The notes under the pieces were generated by a model. That model worked only from the letters and a program-made list of their open reading frames with translations, had not been told where the DNA came from and ran no database searches. From contig CALFCI010000027.1 of assembly GCA_937951135.1 (NCBI GenBank), forward strand, positions 1 through 45,727: a stretch of DNA of 45,727 bases, read 5' to 3'. Source of the DNA: an uncultured Aquimarina sp. (GTDB lineage Bacteria; Bacteroidota; Bacteroidia; Flavobacteriales; Flavobacteriaceae). Position numbers and translations under genes: made by a program. Positions 9,501 to 18,868 of the stretch are shown piece by piece (the stretch's first letter is position 1; each line of letters opens with the position of its first letter).

Positions 9501-11546
9501 CTACTCCGGATACTCAATTCGTAGATGATAGATGTTCGTCAATTTTCTTTTAAAAACTTTTTTGACTTGTTTGATCTCTTTAAATGTAATATTAGCATTC
9601 ACAAACTGACCATCCTCCATCTGTTTATTGATAATTTTATCTACAAACGTTTCGATAAGGCTACTGGTTGGATTCTTTAAGCTTTTTGAAGCAGCTTCTA
9701 CGCTATCACTCATCATCAAAATAGCGGTTTCTTTAGAAAAAGGCTTCGGCCCAGTATATTGAAAATCTTTACGATCTACATCCGGATTCATTTCTTTTTC
9801 CTTGGTATAAAAATAATGCACTACACTCGTACCATGATGGGTACGTATAAAGTCTATAACGCGATCTGGCAAATTCTGCTTTTTAGCGATTTCTACTCCC
9901 TTTATGACGTGATCTATAATGATTTTAGCACTTTCTTTAGGCGATAAGGTATCATGTGCATTTCCTGATGATGATTGATTTTCGGTAAAATATGTAGGAG
10001 TCCCCATCTTTCCAATATCATGGTATAAAGCCCCCACACGAACTAGCATCGCATTCGCACCGATCTCATTTGCAGCTGCTTCAGCTATATTGGCAACATT
10101 AAGGGAATGATGAAATGTTCCTGGTGCGGTATCTGATAATTTTTTCAATAACCCGGAATTCGTATCGCTCAATTCTAATAAAGAAACATCTGAAACTAAA
10201 CCAAATACTTTTTCATACACATAAATTAAAGGATGCACCGTCAAGGTTACTAAACCACTGAGTAAAAATGACTGTGCTGTTTTCCAATCCATATTATCAA
10301 TACTTCCTTCATGAATAATATGAAATGCCAAATACGCAAGAATATATACCAAAGTAATTTGCCCTACAGTAATAAATAAATTAGCGCGCTTATACGATCC
10401 TGATATCGTTAGGATCGTTACAATACCTGCAATAGTATGCAGAAACATATATTCATAACTATTTGGAACGATAAACCCTAAAATCAATACTGTAATGATT
10501 AATGAAAATAACCCTAACCTAGAATCAAAAAAAGCTTTAATGACCAATGGAAGAATACATAAGGGTACCATATATACAAATGCTGAAGCATACTTTACAA
10601 CAAATGTGGTGATCAATACCATAATCAGTACATTAAAAAACACAAAGGTAAACTGCCTATTATTTCCAAAAATATCGGTTCGATATTTTCGTATAAATAA
10701 TAATAGCATTAATAATGCTAATGCCACTAAAATCGCATATCCAAAAATGATCCAGTACACGTTTTTATCACTCCAGACTTGGGATTCATATTCTTTCTTT
10801 AAAGAACTAAGCACCTTTAACTTATTCCCTTCTACTACTTCTCCCTTTGCAATCACACGACTTCCTTTGGTAATACTACCTCGTGTTGTAATAATTTGAG
10901 CCAACTCATTTTTTAACACACTCGCTGTAAGGTGTTCATTAAGCTGCACATTAGGCTTAATAATATCAAAATATAGGGCTAAAAATTCTGAGCTAAATTT
11001 AGCATATTCACTCTGATCTACTTTTTTTGAAATATAGGTTCTTAATTTCGATGATGACAATAACTGTCCATAATGAATAGCTTCCGCCTCATTACCTCGA
11101 TTTAAAAAAATCTGCTGTTTTCTTGTATATTCATAATCCTTGTCTACAATACCATATCTATAGATCTCATCAAGGATCGTTTTTCCAAAATCTCTTGCTT
11201 GATCTCCAGAATTACTTTCAGACAATACTGTCAAATATTGAGAAAAAGTAGTACCATACAATTCTTTTGCAGTGTGTACCTGCACCGTATCATATTGAAA
11301 ATACGGAACAATATTGGCTGTGATTTTTTGTTTTTCTACTACTAATTCTTCTTTTGTTTTCGCTATTGCAAAATCAAATGGAGCATATAGATTTTCGTTT
11401 TGCCAAGGTTTACCTTTAGTAAACTCATATTTAAAAATTCCGCCTTTAGGAAATAAATACACAATGAGTACCAATGTGGTAATAAATAAAAAAACTTTAT
11501 ACAGTATCGTTTGATATTGATAAAGGGTGCTGAAAAAATTTTTCAC
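9501..11546 (-). CDS. pgpH: 7TM-HD family phosphohydrolase, PgpH-like c-di-AMP phosphodiesterase
   Basis: The 681-residue protein has one N-terminal membrane helix (residues ~15-33), an extracytoplasmic region of the 7TMR-HDED type, a seven-helix membrane block (~265-450) and a cytoplasmic HD domain. The HD motif is ALYHDIGKMGTP (His509, Asp510), preceded by GTFHHSLNVANIAE and followed by THHGTSVVHYF. This is the architecture of PgpH, which hydrolyses cyclic di-AMP in Listeria; the same architecture is widespread in Bacteroidota. Translation starts at GTG (11544-11546). A -7 element TACTTTTG lies ~22 bases upstream. It is divergent from the thiolase gene. The specific substrate here is assigned by architecture, not shown. 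Confidence 0.85.
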   Translation of the reverse strand: MKNFFSTLYQYQTILYKVFLFITTLVLIVYLFPKGGIFKYEFTKGKPWQNENLYAPFDFAIAKTKEELVVEKQKITANIVPYFQYDTVQVHTAKELYGTTFSQYLTVLSESNSGDQARDFGKTILDEIYRYGIVDKDYEYTRKQQIFLNRGNEAEAIHYGQLLSSSKLRTYISKKVDQSEYAKFSSEFLALYFDIIKPNVQLNEHLTASVLKNELAQIITTRGSITKGSRVIAKGEVVEGNKLKVLSSLKKEYESQVWSDKNVYWIIFGYAILVALALLMLLLFIRKYRTDIFGNNRQFTFVFFNVLIMVLITTFVVKYASAFVYMVPLCILPLVIKAFFDSRLGLFSLIITVLILGFIVPNSYEYMFLHTIAGIVTILTISGSYKRANLFITVGQITLVYILAYLAFHIIHEGSIDNMDWKTAQSFLLSGLVTLTVHPLIYVYEKVFGLVSDVSLLELSDTNSGLLKKLSDTAPGTFHHSLNVANIAEAAANEIGANAMLVRVGALYHDIGKMGTPTYFTENQSSSGNAHDTLSPKESAKIIIDHVIKGVEIAKKQNLPDRVIDFIRTHHGTSVVHYFYTKEKEMNPDVDRKDFQYTGPKPFSKETAILMMSDSVEAASKSLKNPTSSLIETFVDKIINKQMEDGQFVNANITFKEIKQVKKVFKRKLTNIYHLRIEYPE

Positions 11547-11567
11547 AATTCATAAGATCTAGAAAAT

Positions 11568-11575
11568 CAAAAGTA
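11568..11575 (-). promoter_or_regulatory. -7 element for the HD phosphohydrolase gene
   Basis: On the minus strand TACTTTTG fully matches TAnnTTTG, 22 bases before the GTG start. I do not see a TTG at the expected -33 spacing. Confidence 0.4.
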
Positions 11576-11621
11576 ATGAAAATTTAGAGAGTATAATAAG
11601 TGTCGTTCCTTTACAAAATCA

Positions 11622-11653
11622 TTGTGCATATCTTCTAAAAATCATTAAATTCG
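11622..11653 (+). promoter_or_regulatory. Candidate promoter for the thiolase gene
   Basis: TTG at 11622-11624, a 21-base spacer, then TAAATTCG at 11646-11653 (one mismatch to TAnnTTTG), 21 bases before the ATG. Confidence 0.4.
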
Positions 11654-11674
11654 CATATATAAGGATATCTCATT

Positions 11675-12853
11675 ATGAATAAAGAAGTAGTTATTGTCGC
11701 AGCGGCACGTACTCCAATTGGTAGTTTTATGGGTAGTTTATCTACAGTGCCCGCAACACAACTGGGAGCTACTGCTATTCAAGGTGCTTTACAAAGTATT
11801 AATCTTGACCCCAAATACATTGAAGAAGTGTTTATGGGCAATGTAATACAAGCCGGCACAGGACAAGCTCCTGCACGACAGGCTGCACTAGGTGCTGGAA
11901 TCGGCGATCATGTGCCTTGTACAACCGTAAATAAAGTATGTGCCAGTGGTATGAAATCGGTAATGCTTGCAGCTCAAGCTATTGCACTAGGTGATATTGA
12001 GGTAGCTGTAGCCGGAGGAATGGAGAACATGAGTTTAATTCCACATTATATTCACTTGAGAGCCCCTCATAAATTTGGTACTCAAAGTATGGAAGATGGG
12101 ATGCAAAAAGATGGCTTAGTTGATGCTTATGAGCATAATGCCATGGGGGTTTGTGCAGATCTATGCGCTTCTACACATGGGTTCAGTAGAGAAGATCAAG
12201 ATGCCTATGCTATACAATCCTATGAACGTGCAACCAAAGCATGGAGCGAAGGTAAGTTTGATACTGAAATTGTTCCTATTGCTGTGCCGCAGCGTCGAGG
12301 AGCACCTATTATGGTTACAGAAGATGAAGAGTATCGCAATGTAAAAATGGAGAAGATCCCTACATTACGCCCTGCATTCACTAAAGATGGTACTGTAACC
12401 GCAGCAAATGCTTCTACCATCAATGATGGCGCTGGAGCTGTTATCCTAATGAGCGCTGAAAAAGCAAAAGCTTTAGACCTCACTCCTATTGCTAAAATTA
12501 CAGGATATGCCGATGCTGCTCAAGAACCTAAATGGTTTACCACAGCACCTGCCAAGGCACTACCTAAGGCCATAGCAAAAGCTGGAATCAAAATAGAAGA
12601 TGTAGACTTTTTTGAATTTAATGAAGCTTTTTCTGTAGTAAGCTTGGCGAATCTAAAACTTTTAGGACTTAGTGATAAAAACACAAATATAAATGGAGGA
12701 GCCGTATCTTTGGGACATCCATTAGGTTGCTCGGGCGTACGGATATTGATCACCTTACTTAATGTATTAAAACAACAGAATGCTACCATTGGTGCAGCTG
12801 CTATTTGTAATGGCGGTGGTGGCGCTTCTGCAATGATAATTGAACGCCTTTAA
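11675..12853 (+). CDS. atoB: Acetyl-CoA C-acyltransferase (thiolase)
   Basis: The 392-residue protein matches type II biosynthetic thiolases along its whole length: start VVIVAAARTPIGSFMG, active-site NKVCASGMKS with Cys89, SLGHPLGCSG with His348, and AICNGGGGAS with Cys378. These three positions coincide with the classical biosynthetic thiolase numbering. It condenses two acetyl-CoA to acetoacetyl-CoA, or runs the reverse reaction in degradation. It is followed 31 bases later by the NlpC/P60 gene on the same strand, which has no obvious metabolic link. Whether the natural role is isoprenoid/ketone metabolism or beta-oxidation cannot be decided; the absence of a 3-hydroxyacyl-CoA dehydrogenase neighbour favours the acetoacetyl-CoA role. 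Confidence 0.92.
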   Translation: MNKEVVIVAAARTPIGSFMGSLSTVPATQLGATAIQGALQSINLDPKYIEEVFMGNVIQAGTGQAPARQAALGAGIGDHVPCTTVNKVCASGMKSVMLAAQAIALGDIEVAVAGGMENMSLIPHYIHLRAPHKFGTQSMEDGMQKDGLVDAYEHNAMGVCADLCASTHGFSREDQDAYAIQSYERATKAWSEGKFDTEIVPIAVPQRRGAPIMVTEDEEYRNVKMEKIPTLRPAFTKDGTVTAANASTINDGAGAVILMSAEKAKALDLTPIAKITGYADAAQEPKWFTTAPAKALPKAIAKAGIKIEDVDFFEFNEAFSVVSLANLKLLGLSDKNTNINGGAVSLGHPLGCSGVRILITLLNVLKQQNATIGAAAICNGGGGASAMIIERL

Positions 12854-12884
12854 TATACCATTAACCCCTTATAATTAAAAATTA

Positions 12885-13634
12885 ATGCAATACGGTATTT
12901 GCAATCTTAGTATTATTCCTTTACGTCTTGATCCCAAGGACACTAGTGAGATGGTATCACAAGTGCTTTATGGAGAATCTTTTAAAGTCTTAGAGCAACG
13001 TAAAAAATGGAGTAAAATCCGATTGGATTATGACCACTATGAAGGTTGGATAGACAATAAGCAATATATTGAAATTACACTCGAAGATCATACACTTTTC
13101 AATACACCTAATTTTTCTATTGCAACAGAATTAGTCGATTTTATTACTACCAATACCGATCAACTCATTCCGATACCCCTAGGGGCTTCTTTAGAAAAAC
13201 TGAATTTTTTACAGCACCGTTATGAAGGCATTGCTATTACAAAACAGCAACCTAAAACTAAAATTGTTTCCACTTCCTTTTTATACCTAAACGCACCGTA
13301 CTTATGGGGTGGAAAAACTAATTTCGGAATCGATTGTAGTGGATTTACTCAAATGGTGTATAAACTGAATGGCTATAAATTACTTCGTGATGCTTCGCAA
13401 CAAGCTACACAAGGAGAACCACTTAGTTTTATTGAAGAAAGTGAACCCGGAGATCTAGCCTTTTTTGATAACGATGAAGGAGCCATCATACATGTAGGGA
13501 TTATGATGGAAGATAATTACATCATTCATGCACATGGCCAAGTGCGTATTGATCGTATTGATCATACCGGAATTTTTAATGCCGAAAAACGGACGCATAC
13601 GCACAAACTTAGGGTCATTAAACGTATTATATAG
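12885..13634 (+). CDS. NlpC/P60 family peptidoglycan hydrolase with SH3 domain
   Basis: The 249-residue protein has an N-terminal bacterial SH3-like domain (residues ~1-60, ending YEGWIDNKQY), a linker, and a C-terminal NlpC/P60 cysteine peptidase domain (~125-249). Catalytic Cys151 lies in FGIDCSGFTQ, with His203 in IIHVGIM and the polar third residue in NYIIHAHG (His215 or His217). The family cleaves D-Glu-meso-DAP or related bonds in wall peptides. No signal peptide is visible at the N-terminus (MQYGICNLSIIPLRL), so it may be cytoplasmic, as for muropeptide-recycling members such as YkfC, which has the same SH3-NlpC order. It ends in a twin hairpin. Confidence 0.9.
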   Translation: MQYGICNLSIIPLRLDPKDTSEMVSQVLYGESFKVLEQRKKWSKIRLDYDHYEGWIDNKQYIEITLEDHTLFNTPNFSIATELVDFITTNTDQLIPIPLGASLEKLNFLQHRYEGIAITKQQPKTKIVSTSFLYLNAPYLWGGKTNFGIDCSGFTQMVYKLNGYKLLRDASQQATQGEPLSFIEESEPGDLAFFDNDEGAIIHVGIMMEDNYIIHAHGQVRIDRIDHTGIFNAEKRTHTHKLRVIKRII

Positions 13635-13680
13635 AGACGCAAAATCTTGCGTCTCTAATTTGACACAAAATCTTGTGTCT
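13633..13680. terminator. Twin hairpin bidirectional terminator
   Basis: Two adjacent hairpins share the loop AATC: arms AGAGACGCAA/TTGCGTCTCT (13633-13656, perfect 10-bp stem, starting inside the TAG stop) and GACACAA/TTGTGTC (13662-13680). They lie between two convergent genes. A related palindrome occurs at 788-809. Confidence 0.65.
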
Positions 13681-13685
13681 CTAAT

Positions 13686-14363
13686 TTAATCCAACAAAGA
13701 AACCCCATTAAGATCCGTCGTTAACACATCACTCATATAATTAAAAAATGGATGAAGCAGCTCATAATGATATACTAGTTTGTCTAAAAAGTCTGGAGCA
13801 AGAACTTCTGCATCTGTAAAATCGTGCGTTACAAAAAATGATTTATTTCGGATCAAATCAATAGCAGCATGCGCTTTAGCAAATCCTTTAGGAGCTGTTT
13901 TTACTTGAAAACCTTGATTAAACCCTCCAAATGCAGTATTGAAATCAGATTGCGCCAAAATTTCTCGGATCTCTTGATCGTCCATTTCAAACTCTTTTCT
14001 TATCCTTAATAAATCTGCCGGTTCTGGTCCAAAAAAGCCACCTCCCATCGAACACTTGCCTGATTCTATACGAAGATAATAGCTTCCTCTTCTATGTGCT
14101 CCGGATCTCATAAAACTAGCACTTCTATGCACATTGTATGTAGTCTTGTCTTTACTAAAACGAACATCTCTATTGATTCTAAACACTTTTATTTTTTCAA
14201 TTTCATCATTTTCATTCAATCGTTCCTTTACGGATTCATAAAATGACTTTAATGCTTTTTCACTTGCCAGATATGTCTTCTTATGCTCTGTCATCCAATC
14301 CTTATGATTGTTCTTTTTTAAAGCCTCTAAAAAATCGAATGTTGATTTCGGTATGGTACTCAT
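13686..14363 (-). CDS. DUF2461 family protein
   Basis: The protein from the ATG at 14363 begins MSTIPKSTFDFLEALKKNN, the normal start of DUF2461 (TIGR02453) proteins, and is 225 residues long as usual for the family. A longer frame to 14453 would add 30 residues that look like translated leader, so I reject it. Conserved features include KVFRINRDVRFSKDKT and SYYLRIESGKCSMGGGFFGP. The biochemical function of the family is unknown; it is cytoplasmic. It is convergent with the NlpC/P60 gene and alone in its transcription unit. Confidence 0.88.
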   Translation of the reverse strand: MSTIPKSTFDFLEALKKNNHKDWMTEHKKTYLASEKALKSFYESVKERLNENDEIEKIKVFRINRDVRFSKDKTTYNVHRSASFMRSGAHRRGSYYLRIESGKCSMGGGFFGPEPADLLRIRKEFEMDDQEIREILAQSDFNTAFGGFNQGFQVKTAPKGFAKAHAAIDLIRNKSFFVTHDFTDAEVLAPDFLDKLVYHYELLHPFFNYMSDVLTTDLNGVSLLD

Positions 14364-14448
14364 ATACGCTATTGATTTATGTCTTAAAATTACAAAATAT
14401 AGTTGAGAACTTAAGACATTAAGAATCCATAGCACCCTAAACATACAA

Positions 14449-14524
14449 GACAAGACCGATTTACTACAAGAAACAAAACGCTATTTTATCTTGAATCTTG
14501 GTTCTAAAAGTCTTGAATCTGGTC
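14449..14524. repeat. Dispersed intergenic repeat, copy 1
   Basis: This stretch shares the blocks CAAGACCG, TACTACAAGAAACAA and AAAAGTCTTGAATCTGGTC with the repeat at 23944-24068, and in reverse orientation with 34436-34530. Its right half is made of 7-mers: TCTTGAA, TCTTGGT, TCTAAAA, a single G, TCTTGAA, TCTGGTC (14489-14524). The remainder of 14364-14764 is AT-rich with no gene. Confidence 0.65.
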
Positions 14525-14764
14525 GGATACACCCGAGCTACACTCAAGTACTAAAAAATAACCCCTCCTATAAAATATCCTTCTAATACACTATCAAATA
14601 ACAAAAAACCAAAAAGTCATATTATTTAGGATGCTATTAATTAGGCGTATAATTCGCAAAGCTTTAAAAGGGCAACCACAAACAAAACTCCAAACCAATA
14701 AAACTTAGAATCTTAGATTTTTTGCATCTTATATCATATCTTTACCTTAGGTTTAAATCTAGGA

Positions 14765-15559
14765 ATGATGAGTACAGCAAGAGCACGTGTTGTTGCCGCA
14801 ATTGAGGCACAAAAGAAGAATCCAAATCTGAAGCTAAAGCTTAAAGAAAAGACGGAATATTTTACCAATTTACTGTTTTATACTTTATTTGATATTGATA
14901 CTGATGTTTCAGAAAACATAACCGTTTTAGAGCATACTTTTGAAGAGCTAGTAGATTTAGCTTGCTGGGAAATTGAAAAACCGTGTAGCAAAATATGGCA
15001 ATCTTATTTAGACACCTTGCCAGCGCTTCTAAACAAGTTAACCCTTGATGCCCAAGCATTTATTAAAAGTGATCCCGCAGCAAACTCTTTGGAAGAAGTA
15101 TATATGGCTTATCCTGGCTTTTATGCCATTGCAATTTATAGATTAAGTCATGAATTGTTGAAATTTGGATTACCGCTAGTCCCTCGATTAATGACAGAAT
15201 ACTCTCATAGATTAACCGGTACTGATATTAATCCCGGAGCTCAAATTGGTGAGTCTTTCTTTATTGATCATGCCACAGGAATCGTTATCGGTGAAACTGT
15301 GATCATTAAAGACAATGTGAAAATGTATCAAGGAGTAACACTGGGAGGCTTATATGTAGATCGTAAATTACGAAGCACAAAACGACATCCTACCGTAGAG
15401 AACAATGTAACCATCTACGCCAATGCTACAATACTAGGCGGTAATACTATTATCGGTGCAAATAGTACTATTGGAGGAAACACATGGATTACTACTTCTG
15501 TTCCTGAAAATTCAATTATTTCTAATACTTCAGAAATGAAGATTAAAAAAGTAGTGTAA
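14765..15559 (+). CDS. cysE: Serine O-acetyltransferase
   Basis: The 264-residue protein has an N-terminal helical domain (residues ~1-140) and a C-terminal left-handed beta-helix of hexapeptide repeats (~160-255). It contains GAQIGESFFIDHATGIVIGE, where the His of DHATG is the catalytic general base in serine acetyltransferases, and YQGVTLGGLYV. It transfers acetyl from acetyl-CoA to L-serine, giving O-acetylserine. The next gene (cysM) begins four bases after its stop and uses that product, so the pair forms a two-gene cysteine operon. The start may be either ATG of the doublet at 14765 or 14768. Confidence 0.93.
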   Translation: MMSTARARVVAAIEAQKKNPNLKLKLKEKTEYFTNLLFYTLFDIDTDVSENITVLEHTFEELVDLACWEIEKPCSKIWQSYLDTLPALLNKLTLDAQAFIKSDPAANSLEEVYMAYPGFYAIAIYRLSHELLKFGLPLVPRLMTEYSHRLTGTDINPGAQIGESFFIDHATGIVIGETVIIKDNVKMYQGVTLGGLYVDRKLRSTKRHPTVENNVTIYANATILGGNTIIGANSTIGGNTWITTSVPENSIISNTSEMKIKKVV

Positions 15560-15563
15560 TACC

Positions 15564-16451
15564 ATGTCAAATACCATCCTCGACCTTATAGGCAATACGC
15601 CTTTAGTACAAGCCACATCTATCATACAAAACCCTAACATTACCTTACTATTAAAATTAGAAGGTCATAATCCGGGAGGAAGTGTGAAAGATCGTGCGGC
15701 ATATAATATGATTAAATCTGCACTAGATCGCGGAACTATTGATCAAAACACAAAACTTATTGAAGCCACGAGTGGAAACACTGGTATTGCATTAGCTATG
15801 ATTGCTGGAATATTCAAATTAGATATTGAATTGGTAATGCCCGAAAATGCAACTAAAGAGCGAGTACAGACCATGCGTGCCTATGGCGCCAAAGTAACAC
15901 TTACTTCTAAAGATGTTGGTATTGAAGGGGCACGTGATTATGCTGAAGCCAAAGTACACCATGACGGATATGTCATGCTTAACCAATTTGCAAATGATGA
16001 CAATTGGAAAGCGCATTATAAAACAACAGGACCAGAAATCTGGAAGGATACTAACGGTAAGATTACACATTTTGTTTCTGCTATGGGAACAACAGGAACA
16101 ATTATGGGCACATCTACCTATCTTAAAGAACAATCTACAGCCATACAAATTGTAGGTGCGCAACCTATGGATGGCTCTAGTATACCTGGAATACGAAAAT
16201 GGCCAAAGGAATATTTACCTAAAATATTTAACCCTTCTAAAGTAGATCAAGTTATTGAAGTCAGTCAAGAAGAAGCAACTATTATGGCCAAACGATTGGC
16301 CAAAGAAGAAGGAATATTTTCTGGAATGAGTAGTGGTGGCTCTGTAACCGCGGCTTTAAAACTAGCTGAAACTTTGGATAAAGGAGTAATCGTTGCTATA
16401 ATTTGTGATCGTGGAGATCGATATTTAAGCTCTGACTTGTTCAGTGACTAA
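15564..16451 (+). CDS. cysM: Cysteine synthase B (O-acetylserine sulfhydrylase)
   Basis: The 295-residue protein is a fold-type II PLP enzyme. Lys42 in NPGGSVKDRAAY is the PLP Schiff-base lysine, EATSGNTGIALA is the substrate loop, and SGMSSGGSVTAAL is the phosphate-binding turn. It makes cysteine from O-acetylserine and sulfide (or thiosulfate for the CysM branch). The short length and the motifs around GSVKDR and CDRGDRYLSSDLF are closer to CysM than CysK. It is four bases downstream of cysE. The 283 bases that follow (to recQ) are AT-rich and contain a TTTTTAAC/GTTAAAAA stem at 16587-16604 but no gene. Confidence 0.93.
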   Translation: MSNTILDLIGNTPLVQATSIIQNPNITLLLKLEGHNPGGSVKDRAAYNMIKSALDRGTIDQNTKLIEATSGNTGIALAMIAGIFKLDIELVMPENATKERVQTMRAYGAKVTLTSKDVGIEGARDYAEAKVHHDGYVMLNQFANDDNWKAHYKTTGPEIWKDTNGKITHFVSAMGTTGTIMGTSTYLKEQSTAIQIVGAQPMDGSSIPGIRKWPKEYLPKIFNPSKVDQVIEVSQEEATIMAKRLAKEEGIFSGMSSGGSVTAALKLAETLDKGVIVAIICDRGDRYLSSDLFSD

Positions 16452-16734
16452 GTTTCTAATATTTAGCTAATTGAAAATGATTACCTAAATAAAAGATTTA
16501 ATTAAAAATCATCTATAAAAATAATAGTTTAGATTCAAAAATTTGTTAGCGATATCTTTAACAACCTAAAAAAGCGAGCAGGTCGTTTTTAACACGTTAA
16601 AAAGTAATGTATCTTTTATGTTCTAAACCAACATGTATTATGAGTGAATTACAACCATTAAGATTAACATAACTTTAATTTATTTATTCCCTTAAAAAAA
16701 CTACTTTTACAGCACTGTCTATCATATCATAATT

Positions 16735-18270
16735 ATGTCTATACCAAATCCACAACAATTAGCACACACCCTTAAAGAATATTTTGGGTATGATCGCTTT
16801 CGTCCTTTACAGGAAGAAATTATAACTACCGTATTTTCTGGAAAAGACACCATGGTGATTATGCCCACAGGAGGAGGAAAATCGATTTGCTTCCAACTCC
16901 CAGCACTGTTACTACCGGGTGTAACTTTGGTCATTTCTCCATTAATTGCTTTAATGAAAGATCAGGTTGATGGACTAGTTGCCAATGGTATCAACGCAGC
17001 TTATTTAAATAGTAGTCAGAATAGCAGTGAACAAGAACACATACATACACAATTACGAAATAAAGAAATTCGATTACTATACCTTGCTCCAGAAAGCTTA
17101 TCCCTTTTCGAACCGATGCTTTCTGAAATCGAAGTAAGTCTTATTGCTATCGATGAAGCACATTGTATTTCTGCATGGGGTCATGACTTTAGACCTGCAT
17201 ACACACAATTGGGATACTTAAAAAAACGATTTTTGAACATTCCAATTATCGCGTTAACAGCAACCGCAGATAAAGCTACCCGAACAGATATTTGTACACA
17301 ATTAAACATCCCGGATGCCATTCCATTTATAGCTTCTTTTGATCGAAGCAATTTAAGTTTAGAAGTGCGTCCAGGTAATAAACGAATAGAACAAATTCTT
17401 AACTTTATAAAAGAACGACCTAAAGACAGTGGTATCATCTATTGTTTAAGCCGAAAAGGTACAGAAAGTTTAGCTGAAAAATTAAAAGTAAACGGTATAG
17501 ATGCAGCTGCATATCATGCTGGCATCCCTCATGAAAAAAGAGCAAAAACACAAGATAATTTTATTAATGATACACTACAGATTGTTTGTGCTACAGTTGC
17601 TTTTGGTATGGGTATCGATAAATCTAATGTACGTTGGGTAATTCATTACAATCTACCTAAAAACATAGAAGGGTATTATCAAGAAATCGGACGTGCGGGT
17701 CGAGATGGCGTACCCTCTGCTACCCTACTCTTTCATAGCTATGCTGATGTGGTACAATTACAAAAGTTTGCAGATGCTGCTAGTAATAAAGAAATCCAAC
17801 TCGCAAAACTGGATCGAATGAAGCAATATGCTGATGCACTGAGTTGTAGACGAAAAATACTATTGAGCTATTTTGGAGAATTGATTCAAGAAGATTGTGG
17901 CAACTGTGATGTGTGCTTGAATCCCCCCAAATTTATTGACGGTACAGTCATTGCCCAAAAGGCGCTATCTACCATCACCCGAATTAAAGAACAAGAAGCC
18001 ATTAGTACCGTAATTGATATCATGAGAGGATCTCAAAATGCTACCATATATGATAAAGGCTACCAAAGTGTAAAAACCTATGGTATTGCTAAGGATATTT
18101 CATGGAACGATTGGCAACAATATATGATACAATTGATCAATCAAGGATATATAGAAATTGCTTTTCATCAAAACAATAGACTAAAACTAACAACATTAGC
18201 TAAAAAAGTACTGTTTGAAGGGGAGAAAATTAGTCTCGCAAAATTAAGTGAATTTGAAAAAGTAAAATAA
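16735..18270 (+). CDS. recQ: RecQ-type ATP-dependent DNA helicase, helicase and RQC part
   Basis: The 511 residues cover the complete helicase core and zinc/RQC region. Walker A is MPTGGGKSICFQLPA (Lys49), the DEAH box is IDEAHCISAWGHDFRP (Asp140 to His143), followed by ALTATADKAT, AFGMGIDKSNVRWV and QEIGRAGRDG. A zinc module CRRKILLSYFGE...CGNCDVC follows. The frame then meets a TAA at 18268-18270. The codons after it continue in the same frame into an HRDC domain, so the ancestral gene was 16735-18858 (about 706 residues). RecQ unwinds DNA 3' to 5' in recombination and fork repair. The truncated product keeps all catalytic parts and could be active without HRDC. A sequencing error is the other explanation. 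Confidence 0.9.
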   Translation: MSIPNPQQLAHTLKEYFGYDRFRPLQEEIITTVFSGKDTMVIMPTGGGKSICFQLPALLLPGVTLVISPLIALMKDQVDGLVANGINAAYLNSSQNSSEQEHIHTQLRNKEIRLLYLAPESLSLFEPMLSEIEVSLIAIDEAHCISAWGHDFRPAYTQLGYLKKRFLNIPIIALTATADKATRTDICTQLNIPDAIPFIASFDRSNLSLEVRPGNKRIEQILNFIKERPKDSGIIYCLSRKGTESLAEKLKVNGIDAAAYHAGIPHEKRAKTQDNFINDTLQIVCATVAFGMGIDKSNVRWVIHYNLPKNIEGYYQEIGRAGRDGVPSATLLFHSYADVVQLQKFADAASNKEIQLAKLDRMKQYADALSCRRKILLSYFGELIQEDCGNCDVCLNPPKFIDGTVIAQKALSTITRIKEQEAISTVIDIMRGSQNATIYDKGYQSVKTYGIAKDISWNDWQQYMIQLINQGYIEIAFHQNNRLKLTTLAKKVLFEGEKISLAKLSEFEKVK

Positions 18271-18858
18271 GAAGCACTTGCAAAACATGTAAAAACTGCA
18301 GCTACAGATAGCTTATTTGAAACCTTAAGACAATTGCGTTTAACACTATCCAAAGAAGCTGGGATACCTGCCTACCAAATTTTTAGTGATGCTGCGCTTA
18401 AAGAAATGGAGCAAACACGACCAATGACAGACGAAGAATTTATGCAGATTAGTGGTGTTGGACGAAAAAAAATGCAAAACTATGGACATCAATTTATTAC
18501 AGAAATTCGAAAATTCTTTACTGAAAAAACAAAAAAGAGAACTCCGATTAAAGGTGCTACTCATCTAGAAACACTTTCTTTTCTCCAAAAAGGCTTATCT
18601 CTTGAAGAAATTGCCACGGAACGAAAACTAGCTTTATCTACCATACAATCTCATATCATGACCCTTTATAAAAACGGAGAAGATATTGACCTAAAACAGT
18701 TTATAAGCGCTACAGACCTTAAAGCTGTAGAGAATGCTAAGATTACTTTAAAAAATGGTGAAGGTCTAAAAGCATATTATGACCATCTTGGTGAAGCTAT
18801 TGACTATGCTACATTGAAATTTGCGTTAACTATTCTAGAAGAAACACTACAATCATAA
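18271..18858 (+). pseudogene. recQ: HRDC-domain part of recQ, cut off by in-frame TAA
   Basis: Directly after the TAA, in the same frame, the sequence reads EALAKHVKTAATDSLFETLR, then LRLTLSKEAGIPAYQIFSDA, the signature of an HRDC domain. A C-terminal helical region typical of full-length Bacteroidota RecQ follows (LSFLQKGLSLEEIATERKLA). There is no frameshift, only the stop. The internal TTG at 18334 or ATG codons further on might restart translation but would cut into the HRDC domain. Confidence 0.8.
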
Positions 18859-18868
18859 CCCTATTTTA

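Noticed and set aside
14364..14453. N-terminal extension of the DUF2461 protein
   Set aside because: The extra 30 residues do not belong to the family and the ATG at 14363 fits the known N-terminus.
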